From Tillandsia leiboldiana (Eukaryota > Streptophyta > Magnoliopsida > Poales > Bromeliaceae), in contig CM055072.1 in assembly GCA_029204045.2 (NCBI GenBank), forward strand, positions 11,287,879-11,351,878: DNA of 64,000 nt, read 5' to 3'. Position 1 is the stretch's first letter. Each line of letters starts with the position of its first letter. The position numbers were made by a program, and so were the translations under genes. Under the pieces are notes generated by a model, which ran no database searches, was not told the origin of the DNA, and was given only the letters and a program-made list of their open reading frames with translations. Shown here piece after piece: positions 31,283 through 41,661 of this stretch.

Positions 31283-31610
31283 GCATGCCGGCGGTCCACG
31301 GCCCCTCCCATGTACCGAAATCCAATAAAAACTTCCGGGAGTCCGTTTTTGGGCATCCGGACTCATAATCAAACAAGCAAATAGCCGTTTTCAAGCATTT
31401 TTCCGTGCTGAATCCATTTCCAACCTCTGTTTGGCCTAAAACCCTTTCAAACTTTCGGCAAATGCAGCCGAAAGCCAACACAGCTAAAGATGACTCACAG
31501 GGTCCATCTGTGGCATCCCTTTGATGCACCATGGGCCAAATACACCAACACTAGGTGTTCTAAACAATGGATTCACCAGAAAAGGTTGCATGGGAACCTT
31601 GGCCACCACA

Positions 31611-31620
31611 TCCTCCCCCA
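31611..31620 (-). other. Polypurine tract of Tekay G2
   Basis: TGGGGGAGGA on the minus strand, between the pol stop (31621-31623) and the LTR. Confidence 0.85.
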
Positions 31621-32756
31621 CTAAAAGGAAGTTTCATCCCCGAAACAAGAAAAACAAACAGACGTACCCCAACCAGAAGTCTCGAACAGAAAGGGGTAGG
31701 TATCTCTCATCACCGTCTCTAGCTCCCAAGTAGCTTCGCGCTCCTCGTGATTGCTCCACAAGATCTTCACATACGGAATGGCCCGGTTGCGCAATTCCCT
31801 CACCTCTCGAGCAAGAATTCGCAACGGGCGCTCCTCATAACCAAGATCCTCGCCGACCTCCAAAGAAGTGAAGTCAATCACGTGCGAAGGGTCAAAAACA
31901 TATCTCCTCAAAGCCGAGACGTGGAAAACATCGTGAACTCCGGCCAGGCGTGGAGGAAGGGCAACTCTATAAGCAACGGGGCCTACTCTCTCAAGTACCT
32001 CGAAGGGTCCAATAAAGCGGGGACTGAGCTTCCCACGAACTCCAAATCTCCGGACACCTTTCGAAGGCGAGACCTTCAAGAAGACATGATCACCAATCTG
32101 AAACTCTAGGTCTCGCCGCCGAGTATCAGCGTAGCTCCTCTGACGACTCTGGGCTATCTCAAGATGTCGGCAAACTAATCTGACTTTCTCCTCTGCCTCC
32201 AACAGTAAATCCGGTCCCAAAGTCCTCCTCTCACCCACGTCACTCCAATACAAGGGCGACCGACACTTGCGTCCATACAACGCCTCAAACGGAGCCATCT
32301 GAATGCTCGCCTGATAGCTGTTGTTGTACGCAAACTCAACCAATGCTAAGTGCCGGTACCACCCTCCTCCAAAATCCATAACGCACGCTCTCAGCATATC
32401 CTCAGGGGTCTGTATGGTGCGCTCAGACTGGCCATCAGTCTGTGGGTGGAAAGCAGTACTAAACCTGAGCTGGGTCACCAAGGCTGACTGTAGACTCCCC
32501 CAAAAGTGTGATACAAACCTCGGGTCCCTATCTGATACAATCGAGGCGGGTACGCCGTGTAGCCTCACAACCTCATCCAAATATAACTGCGCAAGTCGCT
32601 CCATCGGCCAAGTCATCTGAACAGGCAAGAAAAGTGCATACTTTGTGAGTCTATCCACGACAACCCAAATCGCATCGGCCCCACTCTGCGCCCTCGGCAG
32701 TCCAGTGACGAAATCCATATTGATGTGGTCCTACTTCCACTCGGGAATTGGAAGAC
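31621..32756 (-). pseudogene. Tekay G2 integrase and chromodomain (open, 365 codons from MDF)
   Basis: C-terminal part of a Ty3/gypsy polyprotein. Integrase catalytic residues are in MDFVTGL, SDRDPRF and GQSERTIQ; the C-terminal GPFEVLERVGPVAYRVALP module follows, then a chromodomain ending WSNHEEREATWELETVM, which in chromoviruses steers integration to heterochromatin. Stop at 31621, fifteen bases or less from the LTR, as usual for this lineage. The frame is open here, but the rest of pol is cut by a solo LTR at 32762 and continues at 34142. Nearly identical to 38433-39567. Confidence 0.88.
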
Positions 32757-32761
32757 TCTGT
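32757..32761. repeat. Target-site duplication TCTGT, left
   Basis: TCTGT here and at 34137-34141 flanks the solo LTR. The uninterrupted G1 copy has the equivalent single site near 28407. Confidence 0.85.
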
Positions 32762-33170
32762 TGTAAGTTTTTATAGGATCCACAAGGATCTAAATAGGTA
32801 CTATCAAACAACTAGAGGGGGGGTGAATAGGTGTAATACTTAAAAACTCAATCTCAGTGCAAAATAAAAACCAATGCGGAAAATAAAAACAGCACACTGA
32901 GATTTACGTGGAAACTCCAATCCAGGAGAAAAACCACGGGACCAACACGCAATAACAATCCAATAAGAATAGAAGAATAACAAGGTGATTACCGACTCCA
33001 CGGACTCAAACCCCTCCTTCTGCTTCTTCGGACCTTGCGCTGACCGGTTGGATATCCACGCAATAACAATCCCTAAGAAAAGAAGAATAACAAGGTGATT
33101 ACCGTCTCCACGGATTTAACCCCTCCTTCAATTTCTTGGACCTCGCGCTCCACCGTTTTGCCCGTCCACT

Positions 33171-33260
33171 GCTCACGTTCGAATCCACGAACGCACGCTT
33201 CGAATCCACGAAACGCCTTTAGCACACCGAATCCACGATGCCACGTCGAATCCACGACGC
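33171..33260 (-). repeat. GTGGATTC micro-hairpins in LTR B
   Basis: Four GAATCCAC octamers. Arms CGTTC/GAACG, TTC/GAA and CGTC/GACG pair; one copy is unpaired. Same loop as subfamily A, with fewer units. Confidence 0.75.
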
Positions 33261-33585
33261 AAACTCAGTCGATAAGAATATTGACTTCGATGGTGATCCT
33301 TTGCTTAGATTATCAATGAGGAACCGTAGAAGAAATCTCTAAGCAAAGATTAGATCAATTCGACAAAAGATATGTTCTTGAAAGAACCATCGAATTGACC
33401 TAAAAGAGGCTATAAAGAAGAACGATGAAAACCTAGCCTCTAGGGTTGCTCTCAAGAGTTTTATAAAAAGATCGGCCGTAGCTCCCACGTTTTTGAGAAA
33501 CCCTAAGTGTCTATTTATAGTTTAGAAACCTTTGGAAAGAGATAAGAATCAAAAACATACCTTATCTGGAAATTTTCAGGACGGC

Positions 33586-33807
33586 GATCCGGATCAGATT
33601 TATTGCGATCCGGATCGTCGTAACGAGATTGACGATTCCAGAAAACCAAGGGTTCGGGATCCGGATTGCAAGGCCCGATCCGGATCGTTCATACAAATCA
33701 GAAAACTTAACATTCGGGATCCGGATCGGAAATTGCAAGGATCCGGATCGAAGTCTTGTATGAAGCAACAACCTTCGGGATCCGGATCGTTGGCTCTGAT
33801 CCGGATC
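33586..33807 (-). promoter_or_regulatory. GATCCGGATC palindrome array in LTR B
   Basis: Paired GATCCGGATC palindromes upstream of TATAAATA, as in subfamily A. Confidence 0.8.
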
Positions 33808-34141
33808 CTGAACAAGTCCGAACACCAGTTTTTGATTATTATGCAATTAAACGTTCATCCAAGTGTTTCTACACTATAAGAAAGTATTCGGATCACCACA
33901 ATTATTTAGTTAAACATACCTGATCCTCTTGAATACTTTCTTCTTGAGATTGATGTAACTGATCCACAATTCTTCAACTTCAATCTTCAAGATTCAAGAC
34001 ACTGAGTGTCAACTTGAGCTCTTGTTGAATCTTTTCTAAGTCTTTGATTGCTGATTGACAATTTGATCCCTTTAAGACTCCGACTCAACTCACTGACATG
34101 ACTCACGAAATATGCCAACACCAAAATGCCGTAACATCTGT

Positions 34142-34852
34142 AACTTGCCAGCAGGAACCCGGTGCTCTGCCTTTACTTGCTGACAAGTTAAACATTGAGC
34201 CACAAATCTCCCAATGTCCCGCTTCATTCCGGACCACCAAAAGTGTGCCTTGAGGTCCTTATACATCTTAGTACCACCAGGATGAATGGTATAAGGTGTA
34301 TAATGGGCCTCTCTCAAAATCTGGTCTCTGATCTCTGGATCCGTAGGCACACACACTCGGTCCCTGTACCGTAGTATTCCCGAGCTATCCACTGAAAAAA
34401 CCCCTATCTGATCTGCCTGAATCTGCAATCTGATCCTCGTCAAGTGGGGGTCCTCACTCTGCGTCACCCTAATCAAGTCCAACAGAGTGGGCTGCAAGAC
34501 CATAGACATGAGTCTAGCAGAGACCCCAGGGGATACCACCTCAATCTGTAAATGCCTCATCTGCTCCACAAGCGGTGCCTGCTGTATGATCAACATGTTC
34601 AAACTCTGCACTGACCTCCGACTCAAAGCATCTGCTACAACATTGGCCTTGCCGGGATGATAAAGGATGCTAACATCATAGTCCTTTAGTAACTCCAACC
34701 ACCGGCGTTGCCTCAAATTCAGCTCCTTTTGAGTGAACAAGTACTTCAAACTCTTATGATCAGTATAAATCTCGCAGTGCTCACCGTAGAGGTAATGCCG
34801 CCACAACTTCAATGCGAACACCACAGCTGCAAGCTCCAAATCATGAGTAGGG
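34142..34852 (-). pseudogene. Tekay G2 RNase H end and H2C2 zinc region
   Basis: An open frame continuing G2 on the other side of the solo LTR: RNase H end (LWRHYLYGEHC, IYTDHKSLKYLF, VVADALSRR), then the zinc-binding region (HPGGTKMYKDL, CLTCQQ). It stops abruptly at 34852, where the sequence changes to a Sirevirus polypurine tract through the shared bases GTAA. Confidence 0.85.
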
Positions 34853-36511
34853 TAACAATCTCCCCCTTTGGCAATTTCGTGACAAAACCCAAAAATACAT
34901 AAAAGCGCTCAAGACACTCATCTTAAACCAAAAAATCGAAACTCAATGTTATCACCAAAACATTGATTTTCTTTGCGTGAAAGATCCAACAAATACAAAA
35001 TTACATTTGAACCAAACAGTCCTAGAACACACTCTATGACTTAGGACTTGGAGTCTTAAAGTGATGTAATTCCTGCAAAACAAAACTCCAAACAAAATCA
35101 AACGTTAGTCGTTAGAAATTAGAATCCTACATTTGATCCGTCTTCCTTTTGGTTCTTTTGTTTTTTCTTTGTCTTTCAATTTTTTCTTTGTCTCCCCCTA
35201 TCTTGAGCATCTCTAACATGTTCTCCATGTTCTTGAGCATCTATGTTCTCCCCCTTTGTGGTACGATCATCATTTTCCGTTCTCCCCCATTCTTCCATTT
35301 TCGTTTCGTTTGTCCTCTCTTGATGATCTCATCTCCGTCATTTCTCTTCTCCCCCTTTTTGTCACAAATTGTCAAACAGTGAACATACTAGACAAAAGGA
35401 AATTACTAACAAAATTAGTTCATGGAGAAAGAGAGATAAAAGCTCAGTTCTGGTATATAACAAAAATGCAGATTGCGTACCGGTACCAGAAAGCAAAAAT
35501 CAAATAATTTCTTGAAACAAATCCAGATTTTAGAATCTTTTCAAATACCGATTTGTATTCCATCAAGAAATCAATTTAAGTGCTTTAAACAGTGAATTCA
35601 CACAGATGTCATTCAATCCAATTAATTTCACAAAATTAAAAAGATTTACTCCAAAATCATGAAAAATAAAGGTAAAACATTATAAACCGTTTTTCATGTT
35701 ATATTCATCAAACACAAGTCATCAAAAATAATCTTGAGATCCAAAGTCTATCAAGATGTAACGGATTTACAAAGATGACATACGGAGATTTCCAAACGAC
35801 ATCAATCTTGAATTCTACCCTTTCAAATTGAGATAATCACTAAAATACCTAAGGGTGGCTCTTTGAGCATCTTTCAACTATCCCACCTTATACCAACCAG
35901 GAGATTGTTCAAAATATAAGAGTTTTGCATATAAATCTCCAAATGCTTCAACTAAAGATTTTCTCATAAAATACTATCAAGCATCCATAACATGTGGTAG
36001 CTTCACACACAAACCGGACGACCGGGGTGGCAGCTCTTTCCAACATGTGGTGGTAGTTTTCACACTCCTTTCGGATGTAACTCTTTCCACATCTTTTGCA
36101 AATTATTTCAATACCCTTGTAAGAATGCAATCTCTTACGTGAAAGAATTATATCCCAAATTTTAGTCTATCGGTTGTCTCATGTTTATCACAATGAATTC
36201 ACACAACCGAGATAGATTAAGCATCTAAAGATCACACATGATTTCTAAAATTTGATGCTTATAATATCAAAAACTCCTATAATGAAGTATCTTCAAGATT
36301 ATGATTATGGAGTAAAGTTGATAATCCATATAAAATTAATTTGGAGTGAATAAACGTGAAGCCCTTTTTATTCAATGCACTTGTTCAGTAAAAACCCTTT
36401 TGTTCAAAAACAAAGTATAAAAACGAAGAGCATTGAAACCCATGTAATGCAAAGATTAAGAAAGATATGAAGGGAAAACCAATCAAAGCATTACATACAG
36501 TCATAAGCTAA
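34853..36511 (-). mobile_element. Sirevirus B interior: polypurine tracts and post-pol non-coding
   Basis: Starts with AACAATCTCCCCCTTTGGC, i.e. the last LTR bases and the polypurine tract. Several further CTCCCCC tracts occur (about 35192, 35247, 35282 and 35352). The conserved hairpin CCGG-ACGA-CCGG is at 36014-36025. No extra ORF and no pol are present. Confidence 0.75.
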
Positions 36512-38432
36512 TTAGAACTTAAGACAAGGAAAGATATCACCTTTCCGAATCCAAAATCGCTGGATTTTGGGTTGTCTTGATTCGTTGTGGCCGGGGGTTG
36601 TCCGCTTTGACTGTTGGTCCACCTTAGGTCTTTGCCTCGCAATGATCCACTTGTATGATTGATGATGTGGCTCGGACCTTTGGTGGGTTGAGTGAACTCC
36701 TTTGACTTGATGTGTCTTTTGATTCCGTTGAGTTCGCTCCGTAGATGAAGTTGCCGAAGAATTCTTCTTTTTCTTTTTCGGGCAATCCTTCACCAAATGT
36801 CCTTCAAGTCCACATAGGTGACAAGTTCTTCCTTTCAATTTAGTTGTGGAACTTGAAGCCTTCACAGTTTGGTTCTTTTTAAATCCCAAACCAACCTTGC
36901 TTGTTTGACCTAAACGAGACATACACTCATGTTTCTTCGAACCGGTTGAAATCCTTGGTATGTCGGATTTAAGTTCATGAACTTGCTTGGTCAAAGCTTG
37001 GTTGGTGACATGAATCTCCTCAAACTGTTTTTCTAGAAAACCAATCTTGTCCGTATATGATTTAGCGTTTGTCTCCGATTGGTTTAGCTTTTCTTGGAGG
37101 ATTTTATTGTTATTCAATAAACGTCCTTGTTCCTCCTCGAGATCATGAAGTTTTATCTTTAAAGCATGATTCTCGTCTTGATTCTCAAGTCGTTGCTTCC
37201 TCAACTTCTTGATATGTTTGGCCATCTTCTTAGATTCCGCAAGAAGTTGTTGATATGCCTCAACGAGTTCTTCCTCGTCCGACTCCCCCTCACTTGATGA
37301 CTCTTCGCCGGTTGTTGATGTTTCATACAAAATCAAAGGAGTTGAGTCAGTGACTAATGATGAAAAACAATTATTAGAAGAGGGAAAATGAGAGGCATGA
37401 GAAGCAACAATTTTTTCCTCTTTACTTGAGGTCGATTCATTAGAAGTAGAATCGTCCCAAGTTTTCGCTTGCAAAGCCTTCTTTTTATATGATTTCTTAG
37501 AAGGACAATCCATTGAAAAATGGCCGTAGCCTTTGCATCGATAGCATTGGATTTTCCCTTCGAAATCATCTTTTTCTTTTTCTTTAGAAGGTTTTGCAAA
37601 GCTTTTGAGGTTAGAGGATTTAGAACCCGATGATCCTTTAGAAGATTTCGTGGATGAAGATCCATCGGTTCGATTCTTCCAAAACTTCCGACGAAATTTC
37701 TTTGTGATCCGCGCCAATTGTTCTTCAAAATCGGCAAAAGAGATTTCATCGTCGGAACTCGATTCGCTATCTTCTTCCTTTGTTGATTTGAATGCAATAC
37801 CTGTAAGCTTAGAAGAAGACTTGGAAGACACTTGATTAGTAGGAAAAGTCATTTCATAAGTTTGCAAAGCACCTACTAATTCCTCTATACTCATCTCATC
37901 CGGATGACTAACGGTTTCAATGGCGGTAACCTTTGCCCTAAACCGTTCCGGAAGAGTCCGAAGTATCTTTCTTACAATTCTCGACTCCGGGATCTTTTCT
38001 CCTAAATTAGCACAAGTATTGATTACATCTTGAAGTCTAGTGTAATAATCTGTAAACAATTCATGCTCTTCCATATGAATAGAGTCAAATTGACTTGTAA
38101 GCATCTGGAGCTTTTGAATTTTTACAAGATTAGTACCCTCATGTGTAATTTTGAGAATATCCCAAATTTCCTTTGCGGATTCACACGCGGAAATTCGTGT
38201 GAACTCAGTCGAGGAAAGAGAATTAAATAAAGCGTTCATACCTTTCCCATTGTAAGAAGATCTTTCAAATTCCTCTTTGGACCATCTAGAGCGAGGTTTT
38301 GGGGTAGTAGAATTTCCTACTTCCTCAACAGGATGCACCCAACCGTATTCCACGGATTGCCATACCCGCTCATCAATTGCGATGAGAAAAGCTCTCATCC
38401 GCACTTTCCAATAAGCATAATTAGTCCCATCA
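36512..38432 (-). CDS. Sirevirus B gag, open 630 codons, pol missing
   Basis: A Gag protein related to A gag: capsid-like region (residues 1-190; FDYYTRLQ-type motif DYYTRLQDVINTC), zinc knuckle 1 at residues 287-300 (CYRCKGYGHFSMDC), coiled coil about 382-485, zinc knuckle 2 at 528-541 (CHLCGLEGHLVKDC), and the Gag C-terminus RKGDIFPCL. It then ends after two more residues, exactly where A copies continue into protease. The first codons are missing: at 38432 the sequence jumps to Tekay G2 3' sequence. An open Gag without Pol suggests a gag-only, non-autonomous derivative, although the long open frame could simply reflect youth. Confidence 0.82.
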
Positions 38433-39567
38433 AAAAGGAAGTTTCATCCCCGAAACAAGAAAAACAAACAGACGTACCCCAACCAGAAGTCTCGAACAGA
38501 AAGGGGTAGGTATCTCTCATCACCGTCTCTAGCTCCCAAGTAGCTTCGCGCTCCTCGTGATTGCTCCACAAGATCTTCACATACGGAATGGCCCGGTTGC
38601 GCAATTCCCTCACCTCTCGAGCAAGAATTCGCAACGGGCGCTCCTCATAACCAAGATCCTCGCCGACCTCCAAAGAAGTGAAGTCAATCACGTGCGAAGG
38701 GTCAAAAACATATCTCCTCAAAGCCGAGACGTGGAAAACATCGTGAACTCCGGCCAGGCGTGGAGGAAGGGCAACTCTATAAGCAACGGGGCCTACTCTC
38801 TCAAGTACCTCGAAGGGTCCAATAAAGCGGGGACTGAGCTTCCCACGAACTCCAAATCTCCGGACACCTTTCGAAGGCGAGACCTTCAAGAAGACATGAT
38901 CACCAATCTGAAACTCTAGGTCTCGCCGCCGAGTATCAGCGTAGCTCCTCTGACGACTCTGGGCTATCTCAAGATGTCGGCAAACTAATCTGACTTTCTC
39001 CTCTGCCTCCAACAGTAAATCCGGTCCCAAAGTCCTCTCACCCACGTCACTCCAATACAAGGGCGACCGACACTTGCGTCCATACAACGCCTCAACGGAG
39101 CCATCTGAATGCTCGCCTGATAGCTGTTGTTGTACGCAAACTCAACCAATGCTAAGTGCCGGTACCACCCTCCTCCAAAATCCATAACGCACGCTCTCAG
39201 CATATCCTCAGGGGTCTGTATGGTGCGCTCAGACTGGCCATCAGTCTGTGGGTGGAAAGCAGTACTAAACCTGAGCTGGGTCACCAAGGCTGACTGTAGA
39301 CTCCCCCAAAAGTGTGATACAAACCTCGGGTCCCTATCTGATACAATCGAGGCGGGTACGCCGTGTAGCCTCACAACCTCATCCAAATATAACTGCGCAA
39401 GTCGCTCCATCGGCCAAGTCATCTGAACAGGCAAGAAAAGTGCATACTTTGTGAGTCTATCCACGACAACCCAAATCGCATCGGCCCCACTCTGCGCCCT
39501 CGGCAGTCCAGTGACGAAATCCATATTGATGTGGTCCTACTTCCACTCGGGAATTGGAAGACTCTAT
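38433..39567 (-). pseudogene. Second copy of Tekay integrase-chromodomain
   Basis: Repeats 31623-32761 with few substitutions but two frame-changing indels (near 39036 and 39094). The duplication starts at a shared AAAAGG. Pol residues are the same as in the first copy. Confidence 0.85.
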
Positions 39568-40944
39568 TGTAAGTTTTTATAGGATCCACAAGGATCTAAA
39601 TAGGTACTATCAAACAACTAGAGGGGGGGTGAATAGGTGTAATACTTAAAAAACTCAATCTCAGTGCAAAATAAAAACCAATGCGGAAAATAAAAACAGC
39701 ACACTGAGATTTACGTGGAAACTCCAATCCAGGAGAAAAACCACGGGACCAACACGCAATAACAATCCAATAAGAATAGAAGAATAACAAGGTGATTACC
39801 GACTCCACGGACTCAAACCCCTCCTTCTGCTTCTTCGGACCTTGCACTGACCGGTTGGATATCCACGCAATAAACAATCCCTAAGAAAAGAAGAATAACA
39901 AGGTGATTACCGTCTCCACGGATTTAACCCCTCCTTCAATTTCTTGGACCTCGCGCTCCACCGTTTTGCCCGTCCACTGCTCACGTTCGAATCCACGAAC
40001 GCACGCTTCGAATCCACGAAACGCCTTTAGCACACCGAATCCACGATGCCACGTCGAATCCACGACGCAAACTCAGTCGATAAGAATATTGACTTCGATG
40101 GTGATCCTTTGCTTAGATTATCAATGAGGAACCGTAGAAGAAATCTCTAAGCAAAGATTAGATCAATTCGACAAAAGATATGTTCTTGAAAGAACCATCG
40201 AATTGACCTAAAAGAGGCTATAAAGAAGAACGATGAAAACCTAGCCTCTAGGGTTGCTCTCAAGAGTTTTATAAAAAGATCGGCCGTAGCTCCCACGTTT
40301 TTGAGAAACCCTAAGTGTCCTATTTATAGTTTAGAAACCTTTGGAAAGAGATAAGAATCAAAAACATACCTTATCTGGAAATTTTCAGGACGGCGATCCG
40401 GATCAGATTTATTGCGATCCGGATCGTCGTAACGAGATTGACGATTCCAGAAAACCAAGGGTTCGGGATCCGGATTGCAAGGCCCGATCCGGATCGTTCA
40501 TACAAATCAGAAAACTTAACATTCGGGATCCGGATCGGAAATTGCAAGGATCCGGATCGAAGTCTTGTATGAAGCAACAACCTTCGGGATCCGGATCGTT
40601 GGCTCTGATCCGGATCCTGAACAAGTCCGAACACCAGTTTTTGATTATTATGCAATTAAACGTTCATCCAAGTGTTTCTACACTATAAGAAAGTATTCGG
40701 ATCACCACAATTATTTAGTTAAACATACCTGATCCTCTTGAATACTTTCTTCTTGAGATTGATGTAACTGATCCACAATTCTTCAACTTCAATCTTCAAG
40801 ATTCAAGACACTGAGTGTCAACTTGAGCTCTTGTTGAATCTTTCTAAGTCTTTGATTGCTGATTGACAATTTGATCCCTTTAAGACTCCGACTCAACTCA
40901 CTGACATGACTCACGAAATATGCCAACACCAAAATGCCGTAACA
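39568..40944 (-). mobile_element. Second copy of Sirevirus B solo LTR
   Basis: Repeats 32762-34136. The left flank reads TCTAT instead of TCTGT, a single substitution; the right flank TCTGT is kept. Being inside the duplicated block, it was copied with its surroundings and not inserted twice. Confidence 0.88.
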
Positions 40945-40949
40945 TCTGT

Positions 40950-41661
40950 AACTTGCCAGCAGGAACCCGGTGCTCTGCCTTTACTTGCTGACAAGTTAAA
41001 CATTGAGCCACAAATCTCCCAATGTCCCGCTTCATTCCGGACCACCAAAAGTGTGCCTTGAGGTCCTTATACATCTTAGTACCACCAGGATGAATGGTAT
41101 AAGGTGTATAATGGGCCTCTCTCAAAATCTGGCCTCTGATCTCTGGATCCGTAGGCACACACACTCGGTCCCTGTACCGTAGTATTCCCGAGCTATCCAC
41201 TGAAAAAACCCCTATCTGATCTGCCTGAATCTGCAATCTGATCCTCGTCAAGTGGGGGTCCTCACTCTGCGTCACCCTAATCAAGTCCAACAGAGTGGGC
41301 TGCAAGACCATAGACATGAGTCTAGCAGAGACCCCAGGGGATACCACCTCAATCTGTAAATGCCTCATCTGCTCCCACAAGCGGTGCCTGCTGTATGATC
41401 AACATGCTCAAACTCTGCACTGACCTCCGACTCAAAGCATCTGCTACAACATTGGCCTTGCCGGGATGATAAAGGATGCTAACATCATAGTCCTTTAGTA
41501 ACTCCAACCACCGGCGTTGCCTCAAATTCAGCTCCTTTGAGTGAACAAGTACTTCAAACTCTTATGATCAGTATAAATCTCGCAGTGCTCACCGTAGAGG
41601 TAATGCCGCCACAACTTCAATGCGAACACCACAGCTGCAAGCTCCAAATCATGAGTAGGGT
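40950..41661 (-). pseudogene. Second copy of Tekay RNase H / zinc region
   Basis: Repeats 34142-34852, frameshifted by an extra C near 41375 and a lost T near 41537. Confidence 0.85.

Larger units (their letters stand above)
29536..31610 (-). mobile_element. Tekay LTR G2 (minus strand, truncated at left)
   Basis: On the minus strand it begins TGTGGTGGCCAAGG right after the G2 polypurine tract. Sequence at 29900-30270 reversed matches 1860-2260 of the solo LTR. TATAAATA at 30671-30664. No TG terminus is visible at 29536, where it meets G1 pol, so the left end looks truncated. No gene is supported in this stretch. Confidence 0.78.
32762..34136 (-). mobile_element. Sirevirus subfamily B solo LTR (1,375 bp)
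   Basis: TGTAAG...CCGTAACA with a 5-bp TSD and no interior between the flanking halves of Tekay G2, so a solo LTR. It shares with the A LTRs the terminal TAACA, the CCTATTCACCCC motif, TATAAATA (33519-33512 on the minus strand), GATCCGGATC palindromes (33586-33807) and GTGGATTC hairpins (33171-33260), but is otherwise clearly diverged. Confidence 0.88.
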
